From: Hypoxylon rubiginosum
Taxonomy: Eukaryota; Ascomycota; Sordariomycetes; Xylariales; Hypoxylaceae
DNA length: 64,000 nucleotides
Assembly (NCBI GenBank): GCA_902806565.1
Contig: CADCXA010000058.1
Location: forward strand, 124,001 to 188,000
Reading direction: 5' to 3'
The notes below the pieces were generated by a model. It had not been told where the DNA came from. It did no database searches and saw only the letters and a list, made by a program, of their open reading frames with translations. The position numbers and the translations under genes are program-made. Below, in pieces: positions 44,983 through 55,750 of the stretch; the stretch's first letter is position 1; each line of letters starts with the position of its first letter.

Positions 44983-46021
44983 ATGGCAGAGATCAAGAAC
45001 ACTAGGTAAGCCACCATGTCCCTTCTTGGTGGATATATGGCCTGTAATATAGGTGTTCTAACGTTATATTAGCAAGACTTTCACCCTCGCCTCGGGCGAC
45101 AAGATTCCCGCCATTGGCCTAGGCACGTGGCAGTCACCCAAGAACGAGACCGCCAAAGCCGTCAAGCACGCCATCTCCGTGGGCTACCGATACATCGACA
45201 CCGCCTTCGCCTATGGCAACGAGTCCGAGGTAGGCGAGGGAGTAAAGGCGTCGGGTGTGCCCCGCGAGCAGCTGTGGATCACCACCAAGCTAGACAACCC
45301 CTGGCACAAGCGCGTAGCAGAGGGCATCGATGCCTCCCTCAAGAACTTGGGCACGGAATACGTCGACTTGTATCTCATGCACTGGCCCAGCTCGACTCGT
45401 CCCGATGACCTCAAGAAGCACTACGACGACTGGAACTTCATCGACACCTGGCGCGAGATGCAGAAGCTCGTCGGTACCGGCAAGGTTCGCAACATCGGCG
45501 TCTCCAACTTTGGCATTACCAACCTAGAGAAGCTGCTGAACGATCCCTCATGCAAGGTAAGTTCGAATTTCCTGGAACGAAGAACAATCTTTCCCTATTC
45601 CAAGCGAGGCGAATAGCTGACCGAATAACAGATCAAGCCAGTGGTCAACCAGGTCGAGCTCCACCCCAACAACCCCTCGCCGAAGTTGGTGGCGTACTGT
45701 AAAGAAAAGGGCATCCACTGTACAGGTTACTCGTGCCTGGGCAGCACCAACTCCCCCTTATACAAAGACGAGACCCTATTATCGATCGCCAAGGGCAAGG
45801 GCAAGACGCCGCAGCAGGTGCTCCTCCTATGGGGCATCCAGCAGGGCTGGGACGTGATCCCCAAGTCGGTCACCCCGGCGCGGATCGAGAGCAACTTCGA
45901 CATTAACGGCTGGGAGCTGACGGAGGAAGAGATCGCCAAGCTGAACAACCTGGCGGATCGCTTCAAGGTGTGCGGCGACAGCTGGCTGCCGGTCAAGGTC
46001 TTCTTCGGCGACGACGAGTAA
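44983..46021 (+). CDS. Aldo-keto reductase (Gcy1/glycerol dehydrogenase-like)
   Basis: Exons 44983-45005, 45073-45556 and 45632-46021 encode 298 residues; introns are 67 and 75 bp. The first exon is only 23 bp. The (beta/alpha)8 NADPH-dependent enzymes reduce aldehydes and ketoses. Motifs include KIPAIGLGTWQS, GYRYIDTAFAYGNE (Asp50, Tyr55), WITTKLDNPWHKRV (Lys80), YVDLYLMHWP (His111), IGVSNFG and NQVELHP. The C-terminal cofactor site is VIPKSVTPARIESNFDI. The catalytic tetrad Asp-Tyr-Lys-His is complete. The sequence is closest in feel to the glycerol dehydrogenase/Gcy1 branch rather than xylose reductase, but substrate cannot be fixed from sequence. High GC and clean frame indicate an active gene. 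Confidence 0.93.
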
Positions 46022-46236
46022 GAGTAAGCCGGGAGTGGTTTGAAGCTTGAAGCCTCGGGATAGACCATAGACGCATCATCATAGACGGGGTATCCGTACG
46101 TATTTAGACTGATAGACCTTCAATGAGTAAAACCCCCAATCATAATGCGTCATTCCTGTTGAATCATCCATTATGACATTTTGATATTGCCACTTTGGTG
46201 AAACCGTACCAATGAATCTTCGGCAACACGACACAA

Positions 46237-46833
46237 TCACAACTTCCCCCTCCCCGCCTCCTCCCCCACCACCGCCGCCACGCTCCCCCGCAGCCTCTCC
46301 GCCAGCGCGGCCGCCTCCCCGTCGTCGAGCTCCCGCCGCACGCCGCGCCCGAACATGGTGAAGCTCTCGCGGAAGCGGCCGCTGGCCCGGATCTCGGGGC
46401 GCGGGATCAGGTGGTAGTGCACGTGGCCCACGACCTGGGCCGCGGCCGCCCCGTTGTTCTGGACCACGTTCCAGTCCGGGACGCCCGTGGCGCGGACCAG
46501 GGCCGCCGACAGCACGCGTAGCGAGGCCCCGAGCTCGGCCGCCTCGCGCGCCGTCACGTCCGTGAGTTTTGGACGGTGGGCGCGTGGGCAGAGGAGCAGG
46601 TGCCCATGGGACAGCGGGAGAATGTCGAGGAAGGCGACGAGGGAGGGGGTCGAGAGCACGATGAAGGCGGACGGCGTGAGCTTGTCCGGGTCGAGGGATG
46701 GGGAGGAGGCCGGGGGAGGGGAAGAGGATTCGAAGGGTGGGTAGGCTGCTGCTATGTTGCAGAAAGGGCAGGGGTCGCCGTCGGCGGGAATGGCTCCCGG
46801 ATCGAAGGATTGGACGATTTTGTCTTCCGCCAT
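46237..46833 (-). CDS. HIT-family nucleotide hydrolase/transferase (Hnt1-like)
   Basis: A single-exon minus-strand gene of 198 codons, very GC-rich. CPFCNIA near residue 22 is the metal/nucleotide-side start of the HIT fold. FLDILPLSHGHLLLCPRAH follows, and GHVHYHLIPRP carries the histidine triad HxHxH. Hint-type enzymes hydrolyse AMP-lysine or AMP-amine bonds, for example those left by aminoacyl-tRNA synthetases. A Pro/Ser-rich insert at about 35-50 separates the first strands. The C-terminal helix (DDGEAAALAERLRGSVAAVV) is normal. It is convergent with the aldo-keto reductase, about 215 bp away. The high GC makes several long but meaningless frames on the other strand. Confidence 0.93.
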   Translation of the reverse strand: MAEDKIVQSFDPGAIPADGDPCPFCNIAAAYPPFESSSPPPASSPSLDPDKLTPSAFIVLSTPSLVAFLDILPLSHGHLLLCPRAHRPKLTDVTAREAAELGASLRVLSAALVRATGVPDWNVVQNNGAAAAQVVGHVHYHLIPRPEIRASGRFRESFTMFGRGVRRELDDGEAAALAERLRGSVAAVVGEEAGRGKL

Positions 46834-47509
46834 GGTCTGGAAAAGGGGTCGCGTGAGGGTTGCTGTTGGGGTTCGGGATGGCTATGGAATCCAAAATTGT
46901 ATGGGATAAACGTCCAACTGCTTCTATATGTACTGCATATCGAAAAGACTAATGAATAAGTAAGCTGAACATAGATTCTAAAAGGAAAGTAGGAGAGCTG
47001 ATGTTGAGAGGTCCTAAATTTGACGTAGGAATGGTGATACAAGTCAAGCTCTAGCTAATGGTAGCTTCATGCTGTGATACCGCGGCACGGATCCCATCAG
47101 CCTGTCAGCCTGTAACACCAACTAGCCAGCTAGCTCGGCAGGTAGCGGCCCCGCATTTTATGCTTAGTTGTTATCGTTATCGTTATCACTATCCAGGTAC
47201 GTGCTGATCAAACTAAAATTCTGCCGCCCCTCGGTACATGACCGCCTTTTTTTCCCTTTGATCGGTCAGCCATTGTAGGTCGAACCATCAATCAACACTT
47301 TACTTCGACCAGTGAATCACCAAGCCTAGGCGCCATTCCTCTTCTTACATAAACACAGGACTCAGGTGCGCAAAAGGAAAAACCAAGCGACTCTCAATCA
47401 AACCTCCCGTGTCCTTGCAACACACAGCTCCAGCTTCAGCTCCACCAACTCACTTCAACTCAACTCAACCCAGAGAACGAGACTCGCAACAACAGCAAAC
47501 AAAGCCACG
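46834..47509. other. Divergent promoter of HIT gene and RPB12
   Basis: About 680 bp. A short TTATCG hexamer repeat lies near 47169-47189. The leader before RPB12 is rich in CAACTCA. No gene. Confidence 0.5.
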
Positions 47510-47868
47510 ATGTCGCGCGAAACCTACCAGATCCCGACCCCATCCCAGACCGCCAACCCCGGCAGCAGCGGCGGCGGCGGCTTGAACCCAGGCGCCCAGC
47601 GCAGCCCATTCGACGCTGACACTAACACTGTCATGCAGTACATCTGCGGCGACTGCGGCGCCAAGTGCCCGCTCCGGCGCAACGAGCTGATCCGCTGCCG
47701 GGAGTGCGGTTGCCGCGTCCTCTACAAGGAGCGCACCAAGCGGTAAGTTTTTTTGTCTCTTTGTCTTCTACTCTTTCTACAGTCTTGTTACATATTTGAA
47801 TACCTAGGTAGCTAGGAAGTGCTGGAGGCTAACTATGGGACAGGATGGTGCAGTTCGAGGCGCGGTAG
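47510..47868 (+). CDS. RPB12: RNA polymerase I/II/III shared subunit RPABC4 (Rpb12)
   Basis: Exons 47510-47742 and 47844-47868 encode 85 residues. The 101-bp intron (GTAAGT...ACAG) carries one TACCTAGGTA palindrome. The zinc ribbon is unmistakable: YICGDCGAKCPLRRNELIRC, then RECGCRVLYKERTKR and the short last exon MVQFEAR. Rpb12 sits at the Rpb3/Rpb10/Rpb11 assembly platform of all three nuclear polymerases. The N-terminal 40 residues are Gly/Ser/Pro-rich and disordered, as in other filamentous fungi. An in-frame upstream ATG (47366) exists but its residues look like translated leader. Confidence 0.96.
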
Positions 47869-48203
47869 TCGTCGGATAATGGAACGACTAGTTGAATAGA
47901 GCAAGAGGCGTCCGGGGGCGTGGTGGTTATAGTGGCGGGTCACACGATCGATGGTCCAGTTGTGCGATGGAAATACCACATCAAAAGACTCGGGAGGTTA
48001 GAAAGTCTTCAACCTACCTACCCAATGGTCACACTTTGCATGATGAGAAATTGGAGTTTAGGTGTTTCACTAGGGAATTAGGTCTCCAGAAAGGTCTCAA
48101 CAAAAAATCAGAATTTGGTATCAATTACTCCCTGTCCGTGCCTTTAGAAAACTCCATGAACCTGCGCCTTTGTGCCTATCCGGGTGACCAAGTAACTTTT
48201 TAT
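47869..48203. other. Convergent intergenic region
   Basis: 335 bp between the ends of RPB12 and GPN1. No feature seen. Confidence 0.5.
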
Positions 48204-49492
48204 CTATCCCTTCCTCTGCATGTGCAGATACTTTGCAAACCCGGCATCATCCATCGTGGAATCAGCCTTTGCAGACGTGGCAGCCTCGTACCTAGCTTGG
48301 AGCCCCTCGCGATCATCCTCCTCATCGTCACCATCCTCGTCATCATCATTTTCGTCGTCAAGGTCATCGGGGTCCAAGTCCTCTAGATCGTCCTCCATTT
48401 TACGCATTCGATCGGCAGTAGTACTGGTCGAGCCCATAGACATGCCCTTCATCATCTTGTCCAGCTCCTTCTCCCGAGTCTTACGCTTCATCTCTTCTCT
48501 CTCGTTTCGCTTGCGCTCTAGCTCCGGTCGGTAGTCCCTTTTGAATTCGTCCGCTTTGTCTTTGACGGCGGCGAAAAAGTCATCGATGCCGGCACCAGTC
48601 ATGGAAGACACCCCGACGACACTTAGGTGCGCATAAAACTCCTCCAGCATCATGCTCATAGAGTTTAGTAGGCTGCTCATATAACCGCTTCCGGCGCCCT
48701 CTCCCTCGACACCGCCGAATGCGTTTGATGCTTCGTCCTGGGATAATGCGGCCTGGAAAGCGTCGTAGTCGGTCATCCACTCCTTGGCAAAATCGGCATC
48801 CTTGACGTCTGTCTTGTTGAAGACTAAGATCATCGGCAGCCTAATCTTGTATAAAATTGAGCATGCATACAGCATGTTACTCATGAATGTGCTGGTGGAA
48901 GCAGTTCGGGGCGTGTCGATGATGTAGGCAATTACAGTAGGGAAGGAGGAAGCAAGGGACTCGAGGAGGATCTGACCGGAAGCAGACCAGACGAAAGCTT
49001 CGATTTGACCAGCTATAACGAAAGTTAGTTTCCTCCATGTCTGATTTGGTTGATGAAGTAGGTAGTATAAGTAAAGCACATACGAGTATCAACAAGAATA
49101 TTATTGATCGGCTTCTTGTTTGCGTTCTCCGGGTCAGGACCTGTGCGCTTCTCGAGGAGCTTCAAGATCTGGTCCACCTTGGTAGAGAACAGGTTGAGGG
49201 AGGTTAGGATGCCGCCGTTAGGACCGAGGTTGTATTGCTTCATGACCTCCTTGTAGTTAACAGAGTCTCGAATGTCAATATTGCTCTCGAAGGGCACGTT
49301 GAGTACAGCCGGGTCGAGGTTTATTACGTAGGGCGGATCTCTCTGGCCGTGGAGGTGGGCGTTGATGCGCTGCATGAAGGTCGTCTTGCCAGATCCAGCC
49401 ATGCCGACGCAGACGATCGCGACGGGCTCTGAGCCGCTCATCGTTGCGGCTGGGGCGGAGGCCGAGGACTCGGCAGCAGATGTCGAAGCCAT
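48204..49492 (-). CDS. NPA3: GPN-loop GTPase 1 (Npa3/XAB1)
   Basis: Minus-strand exons 49492-49084 and 49012-48204 encode 405 residues; the intron is 71 bp. Gpn1/Npa3 is needed for assembly and nuclear import of RNA polymerase II. P-loop [10 protein letters not shown] (30-39), the diagnostic GPN loop (LGPNGG, 89-94), G3 [17 protein letters not shown] (restored across the splice junction), and G4 VFNKTDV are all present. The C-terminal tail is charged: a [13 protein letters not shown] helix, then an acidic run ([20 protein letters not shown]). A late GFAKYLHMQ motif, usual in this family, closes the protein. The gene is intact and lies tail-to-tail with RPB12, another polymerase-assembly gene, which is probably coincidence. 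Confidence 0.96.
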
Positions 49493-51015
49493 TATTGATT
49501 GCTTGTATTCAGGTTCTTGGGATCTTATAATAGAGAAATCTGAAAACCCAAGTGCGCCGATAAGTTGTAGATATTCCGTTGTTAAGAAAAGAAACGGGCG
49601 AGGAGCTCTGGTTGGAAAACATCGAGTAATCGAAGCTTTTCTGCCCTGTCATCCCACTTGAAAGATTAACGATTGCGGGGTGGTGGGGCAGAGAATCTAC
49701 CCAATGTACCTACGTACCTTAAATAATACATTAGTACCTACATGTATGTAGGGAGGTGAATTCCAAGGTTCTTTGATTAACATCAAGAGTTATATAAGTG
49801 TGAATCTATATTAGACACTTGGGTAATTCCTATATCGTAACTAGGTAGTTAATAAGCTATAGGAATGTTTGTATAAAGATCCATACAGCTTTCTCTATTG
49901 TACAATCACAATCACTAAAGGCACACATTCACATGTCACGAATACCAAAGTGAGGCCAACAAGTTGAGGTGGCCGAATCTCTCATTATCTCGCCCTGACG
50001 AGGGCTCGAGCTATAACAGCTATCCACTAGGGACAGCCGATTTTACCTGGCTAGTCGTCAAGACTAGGTAGTATTGTCATTTTGTGATGCCAGCTCTTTG
50101 CGCCAGCGGAACCATTGCAGCTTCAGTATACGTTCTCTCTCCGTTACCTTGGCGCACCATATGATATTCTCCTTCGTTAAGGAGAATATCATATGGTGCG
50201 CAGTTTGTTTTGTGTTGTTTTCTTTTTTCTTTTTTTGGTGAAGACATAGAAGATGGATACGGCGGCGAAGAGGCGCGCCCCAGCCTGTGGTGCGTTTTAT
50301 CAAATTTGTCCTCCCGGCTTTGCCTTTTTTTGCGAGTCTCCCCAAGGAAAATTGTCAATCTGGTGATGATGGTATCAAATGCGTCATGCGAACTTCGCTG
50401 GGGAAAAATTAAAAAAAGCAACGCTCCAAAGAAAAAAGACAAATCCGCAAAAAAGTGTAAGCCGCAAACCTTTCCCCTTTCCTCAGCCTTTAAACCCATT
50501 TGTGTTTCGTTTCTTTGCATTCAGCTTTTCGCCCAGCGAAATATAAAGCTGGGCAAGCCGCCAAGAAAATATTCCAAAACGCCGGGTTCAAAAAACAATA
50601 GAAAACCATGGGGGTTATGTGAATATGTGGGAGTTGAGTGTGTTTCTCCCCCTTTTTTTTGGGTCATTAGAAATAGGAGAGTCGAGGGAGGGATGACATG
50701 AGCAAACCGTGTACGTTCATACCCCCTCCTCTCCCGGATAAAAATGTATCATCAAAAAATGGTCGGCCAACCTCGATAAGAAGTGGAGTGCTTGTTCTCC
50801 CAAATGGTGTTCCAATCTGATGAGGGTATATATCTGGGAGAGAATAGGTTGAGGGAAGAAGCCTGAGACAAGGAAAAAGCAGAAATCATTCGCCTCCGTG
50901 ACAGTCCGTTCCTCGCCAAAGTAGGGAATAAAAATTCACAGAATCAACGCCGTATATTCCCCCCATGGGACCAGATGTTCCGTAAGCACATGTTGTTATG
51001 TCAAGCCGTATTCCT
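49493..51015. other. Intergenic region with a long perfect hairpin
   Basis: About 1.5 kb between GPN1 and the BTB gene. Much of it (50,000-50,950) is probably the 3' flank of the BTB gene. It has T- and A-runs (50,220-50,450) and the perfect inverted repeat at 50152-50201. Long frames on both strands are low-complexity and unconvincing. Confidence 0.5.
50152..50201. repeat. Perfect 23-bp inverted repeat with CGTT loop
   Basis: The left arm 50152-50174 starts GCGCACCATATGATATTC. The loop is 50175-50178. The right arm 50179-50201 is its exact reverse complement. On either strand it would fold into an uninterrupted 23-bp stem. It lies downstream of the BTB gene. Confidence 0.95.
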
Positions 51016-51849
51016 TCAGATCGTCTTTGGTGTCCGAGCGTTGCTCATCTCCACGACGTCGTCAAGATGGTTGCACATGGCCACGAACAGGTCGAAGAAA
51101 AGTTTGCCGCCCCGTTCCATCTCCGCTTGCATGGTTCCGCTCCTCTTAAATGTCTTGCGACATCGGATGATCAGGGCGAGATAGTGAGCGCGCAGCCGCG
51201 AGTCCGTGTCCGGCGTGTTGTCGTAGGCGTACTGGGCCGACCGGAGAATCGTTGCGACGTCGATTCCGCTCTGCAGACCCTGCTTCCGAAGAGCGAGGCG
51301 CTTGAGCTCCTCGAGTCCGAATCTGTCGGCGGCGCAGTACACGACGGTATCTCGGAGCAGATACTGGTTCACGCTGGCGACGTACATTGTGGCCTCGACG
51401 GCTCCGCGGCCAGCTCGGTTGTTTTCTGAGGGGTCGGGAGATCCTACGGCGTCCTCGAGTTCCCAAGAGTTTCGGTGCTTGTTGTGCAACAAGCGCGGGT
51501 AGTAGTCACCCTTGTAGAGGTACTCGAGAACGGCCGAGAAGATCTCGGGTTCTTCGTCCGGAAGCGAAATCCTCTTGCTCTGCGCCTCGAGGTATTGGTC
51601 CCGGCAGGCCCTTTCGAAAAAGGGCGATTGCGATAGGACCTCCTCGTGGGCCGCGAACAGTCGCGCTTCTCTCCCGACCGTCAGGGTGACGATGGGTGAG
51701 CTGAGGGTCTTCTTGACGGGAAGCGTCTCCTCGAGCGACCGTTGCAGTTTCGATAGCTTCTGAGGGTCCCGAACCATGTTGCTGTTGGATTTCTTCAGCC
51801 TCGCCGACTTGTCCACGCGGTCCGCGGTCCGGAACGAGCGCTTGAACAT
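51016..51849 (-). CDS. BTB/POZ-domain protein
   Basis: A single-exon minus-strand gene of 277 codons. The basic N-terminus (MFKRSFRTADRVDKSARLKK) is followed by a BTB domain at about 50-120: PIVTLTVGREARLFAAHEEVL, SPFFERACR and LPDEEPEIFSAVLEYLYKGDYYP. An inserted polar loop (SPDPSENNRAGRGA) precedes the rest of the fold: VYCAADRFGLEELKRLALRK and AYDNTPDTDSRLRAHYLALI. BTB proteins dimerise or act as Cullin-3 substrate adaptors. This domain arrangement, with no second domain, is common and uncharacterised in filamentous fungi. The leader and the 1.7-kb upstream region are long, suggesting regulated expression. Confidence 0.88.
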   Translation of the reverse strand: MFKRSFRTADRVDKSARLKKSNSNMVRDPQKLSKLQRSLEETLPVKKTLSSPIVTLTVGREARLFAAHEEVLSQSPFFERACRDQYLEAQSKRISLPDEEPEIFSAVLEYLYKGDYYPRLLHNKHRNSWELEDAVGSPDPSENNRAGRGAVEATMYVASVNQYLLRDTVVYCAADRFGLEELKRLALRKQGLQSGIDVATILRSAQYAYDNTPDTDSRLRAHYLALIIRCRKTFKRSGTMQAEMERGGKLFFDLFVAMCNHLDDVVEMSNARTPKTI

Positions 51850-53562
51850 GATGGCGGCGGTTATGCGAAGTTGCGAAAGAAATCGAGACAGTGTGTCGGT
51901 GGGGACGTTGTTGTCGGTTCGGGAGCGTTATAAGATAAGGGAAATCGTGGGGGTGATCTCCCTCTTCTACGTATTGACTAGAGAGCGACGAAAAGAGCGT
52001 ATGGTAGTAGTTTTTCGGGTTTCCGTAGACTAAGAGAGAATGAAGGATGTGGTGGGAAAGTCGACGCACAAAAGAAGGATTGACAGGGGTCCGGGCGGCC
52101 TATCCCAGAGTCGATTCGGGGGGTAAACGAATGTATCTGGAGATATCCTTATGGGTTGATTTGCGACCCTGATGGTTGTGGTGGGGGAGGGAGAACCAAA
52201 AGAAAAAAAAGGAGGGCCGAAGTTGGAGGAAGGGGGGATATTGAAGATATTTATATTTTAGCCGCATACCCTCCATCACGGGCTATCCATGGGCTATCAT
52301 GGGCTATCATGGGGATTACCATGGGCTATCAGTCAGACACGGCACACTGCCGCCTTAGTATTTTCTGGTTTCTGGTCCTCCAACCCTGGTCTTCCCCAGG
52401 GGCCAGGGCTGGCATCCCACCCCATTCCCACTACCCATCAACAAGCGGCAAAGACCCTTGACCATGACTTACATCTTGATTCGCTAAATTGGGGGTCTCA
52501 GATCATTTCTACCGGTTTGCGGTTTTGGTACTGTAGCGCAGTTAATATGATCTCTTTCCTCTCAGTGGGTAGGTTTTTGCACTTGTGAATGTTGGTAAGC
52601 TGCAGCATCCATACATCTCCAATGACTGGCTTACTAGGCAGTAAACATACCAGGTAGATATGTACATGTAGTAGAATCGGCATGATGAATCACCCCTGCC
52701 TAGACTCCTCTGTCTGTGCGCCTCATGGCGGATGCGACCCGGTCTGCCAGCCTGCCTAGGATCCATGCCAATGACTCCAACAGACCGGGAAGACACGCAT
52801 GGCACATACAACCCGGGCGATTCACCACGTGGGGGGAGGAGGTTGAAATGCGAAGCATCGTGACCAACAGCTCACCATCGGTAAACAATCGACAATGTCG
52901 AAATCTCCGTTGGCATGAAAGGCACCTAGCCAGGGATGACTTGAAGAAACCAAGGCGTACGGCCATCTCAGTGATGCCGGCGAGGACATGGGGCGTGTTG
53001 CCTGGTTACGTTCCTAGGTAGCATCATGTATGATTTCATATGATCATCGGTGGCTCGAATGCGATGCGATAAATGGCCGGGATCCAAACTTATTATGCAG
53101 CAGCATTGCACTGCCTCGCAGCCCAAGAGTGCCTAGCAAATAACAATCGTTGCTTGGTCGGAAACAAAAACCATGCCTTTTGGTAACGTTGCCGGCTTGA
53201 GATGTTCTGTTTTGATATATCAAAGCCGAGCAAGATATACGTAGCAAGGGTTTTGGTGATTGTCACAATTGAATATTGGCCCTTGCGTTGATCCGTTATA
53301 TTTAGAACCCGAGACTCCATACCGGTGTAGGCATTAAATTGGCCGCAACGCGTTCTGAGTGCTCATTTGTGCTCTCATTAATCTGCTATTTGCTCTAGGT
53401 TGACGTTGAATTAGTTGATAGCGCATAGGTTTCCATCACCATACGCCTTTACCATTCGCCTCCTCATTCCGGGCACCATACCAAAGAACAATTTATAACA
53501 ATCTCACTTTGGTAGCCTGTTCAGTCAGACCGTTCCCTGCGGCGATCAAAGACGCCTCTCAA
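51850..53562. other. Intergenic
   Basis: About 1.7 kb. It includes the BTB promoter with a tandem repeat at 52280-52330. Otherwise no gene seen. Confidence 0.5.
52280..52330. repeat. Tandem repeat around CATGGGCTAT
   Basis: About four copies of an 11-bp unit (ATCATGGGCT phase), with one spacer. It lies 430 bp upstream of the BTB start codon. Confidence 0.75.
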
Positions 53563-54742
53563 TCAACGAGACGAATGTGCCGCCGTCATCGTCTCACGCA
53601 TCGCGATCAGTCCGTACATATATGAGAGAACTATACCGTTGAGATCTGTTTAGCAAGACCCCTATTATCATTTCCAAGAGAAGTGTATAAAGACTTACAT
53701 CCAGGAGACAGGGCAATAAATGCGATACTTGCTGCAATAATCGCCTCTGGCATATCGCTCATGAGTTCGGGGTCGAGGAAGAAGAGCCCCGAATGGCCAG
53801 TGACAAGCTTTCCAATTCCTGCCCAAGCAAGGTACGCGCCGCTGCAAAACATGACACCAACCGTATGACCCGTCACTGGCTGTTGATTTGGCACTTCAGT
53901 CAGTAATCAGTTCTACAGGCTCATATGACGAGGCGAGGACCCACAGTCTGTCGTCGAATGCTATTGAGGAAGCTGATCTCGATTATTGCAATCATGGTCG
54001 TGATACTCCAGACATTAATGATGCTGAAAGGTTTAATCGGGTCCTCCTCAAACAGACCCTTGCCTACCACTGGCATTAGCATTTGCGCCTGATGATAACG
54101 CTACAACGCCATTTACCTGGGTCGTAGTTGATGGTTGCGTTGCCAGCCGGTGGCTCGACAGGATGACGGTGCGGCATGGAGGGTGTCTTGAAACCGCCAT
54201 GTCCAGTTGGAACAAGGCAGCTCCAGTAGATCAGCGTATTCATGAAGGGGAATACGTGCGCGATGGTATAGAACATGCTAAACCAGAACCTGCGCATATG
54301 GCAGGTGGCTTCGTTAGGCGGCGAGAAGAAGCGAAGAACATATGCCCTGAACTTGTGTCCGTGGCACTCTTTGGGATCGACCTCGATCGCCTTAGGGAAG
54401 ATGAGATGCATCGCAGTCCAGAGCTGTTTTAAATCCATTTTCGTCAGTTTAACCAAGACTTAGGAATAACGAGGCGAATGCCACACTGACTGTCGTCTGC
54501 AAATGCCATGCCTATTGTAGGCAGAAAGACACGGTGGAGAACTGGAATGGGATACGCCAAGGGGTGTGTTCATCTTCGTTCTCGAGTTTGTATTTGAGCG
54601 AGACGCCGAATACTGCTGAAAGGTACCCGGCGAAGATCAAACGGAGAAACAGGAGGAGCTTCTGGTTGACGAGGCGCCATGGCGAATGACATGCTCGAAG
54701 ATAGATGGGCTACCAAAGGTCAGACCATCTTCCAACGCTCAT
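53563..54742 (-). pseudogene. Decayed multi-pass membrane protein gene of a fungal family
   Basis: Reading the minus strand, family-like text appears in order but broken. It starts MSVGRWSDLW, then TAG (54710-54712), then HSPWRLVNQKLLLFLRLIFA, VSLKYKLENEDEHTPW and RIPFQFSTVSF. A second TAG follows (54512-54514), then AWHLQTTVSVAFASLFLSLG, a frame change, and FWFSMFYTIAHVFPFMNTLI. Next come FEEDPIKPFSIINVWSITTM, TGHTVGVMFCSGAYLAWAG and LVTGHSGLFFLDPELMSD. The last exon (FLSYMYGLIAMRETM) ends at 53563. A competing frame at the 5' end (LTFGSPSIFEHVI) suggests a one-base deletion near 54680. At least four hydrophobic segments remain. The product would be an integral membrane protein of unknown function; the gene is not functional as it stands. 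Confidence 0.65.
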
Positions 54743-55750
54743 TACTGGAGGATATTCAGGGGTTAGATGTACGTGACTATCTGATTGACCTGATTGGCCC
54801 TGTGCGTGTGCCGGACGCGGGAGGAGAGGTGTTCGATCTGTCGTGTCCGACATGATAGTGATGGGTACGTGAAATTACGCAGGTTTAGGTGCGTAACAGT
54901 CGATGGAAATCTTGAGAATGATGAACAAGGTGTAATAGGATCTTATTCAAGGTAAGCATATAACGATAGTGGTTGGTTTGTAGACTGAAATACGAGGATG
55001 AGGTTGAATAATTTAGCTCAACAAGGGAGAACGCGGTAGGTCAGTTAAGGATGTGTAGAAGCCAGAAGCTAGAAGCTAGAAGCTAGAAGCTGCAGAAGCT
55101 ACAAATAGACACTCTATTTCACGAGAAGGTACATGTTGCATTCGGAATTCTAGAGCTCTATATGAGGTAGTGGCTATATAACGTAGGTATAATCAAGGGA
55201 GGTGACGAGTTAACCATTTATAGAATACAGACTGTCCCTTCTCACGGCATTCATGAAATTAAAGCGGGTGTCCGGCAATGCTTGCAGCCCAAATACGTAA
55301 CTCGGGGAGCATCTCGACACGTTCTTGTCTAGTTTATGTAACTATTCCCAAGTTTCGGAGTATGACACCCTAGGAGGATGAAATAGAGGCCTACCCTTGG
55401 GCAGGTTCAAAATGTGGACTCGGTTATAGATTCCTGCCTAAATAAGCCAAACCGGCAGATATAAGAGCCTCTATTGGTTGGGATGAAAACACCAGTTGGT
55501 TTAGGTCCCTAAGTTACTGGACGGCCCGCTGGAGTTTTAGACAGCTGTCCCTTATCGATAATAAGCACCGGAGCGAGTTGAGGCCACTTTCACTTGGAGC
55601 TCCGTCCGTTGTCAAACCATCCGCCTCGAATTGACAAACCAAGCTGGCCTCAAAAATATCGAGGCCAGCAATATCAAGCGCCAACCTCTATAACCGAAAT
55701 TAACCTACGAATCAAAAACTGTATACTTCATACTATACAGACACTCCAAC
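54743..55750. other. Intergenic
   Basis: About 1.0 kb before SEC11. It carries an 8-bp tandem repeat (55057-55100). No gene seen. Confidence 0.5.
55057..55100. repeat. 8-bp tandem repeat (AGAAGCTA), about five copies
   Basis: Copies AGAAGCC/AGAAGCTA in a row, slightly degenerate at both ends, in intergenic DNA. Confidence 0.85.

Noticed and set aside
45727..46894. Long frames overlapping the aldo-keto reductase and HIT genes
   Set aside because: GC-driven overlapping frames without domains; the real genes explain the sequence.
50064..50701. Overlapping frames around the 23-bp hairpin
   Set aside because: Low-complexity Lys/Phe-rich text from A- and T-runs, no domain, no splice support.
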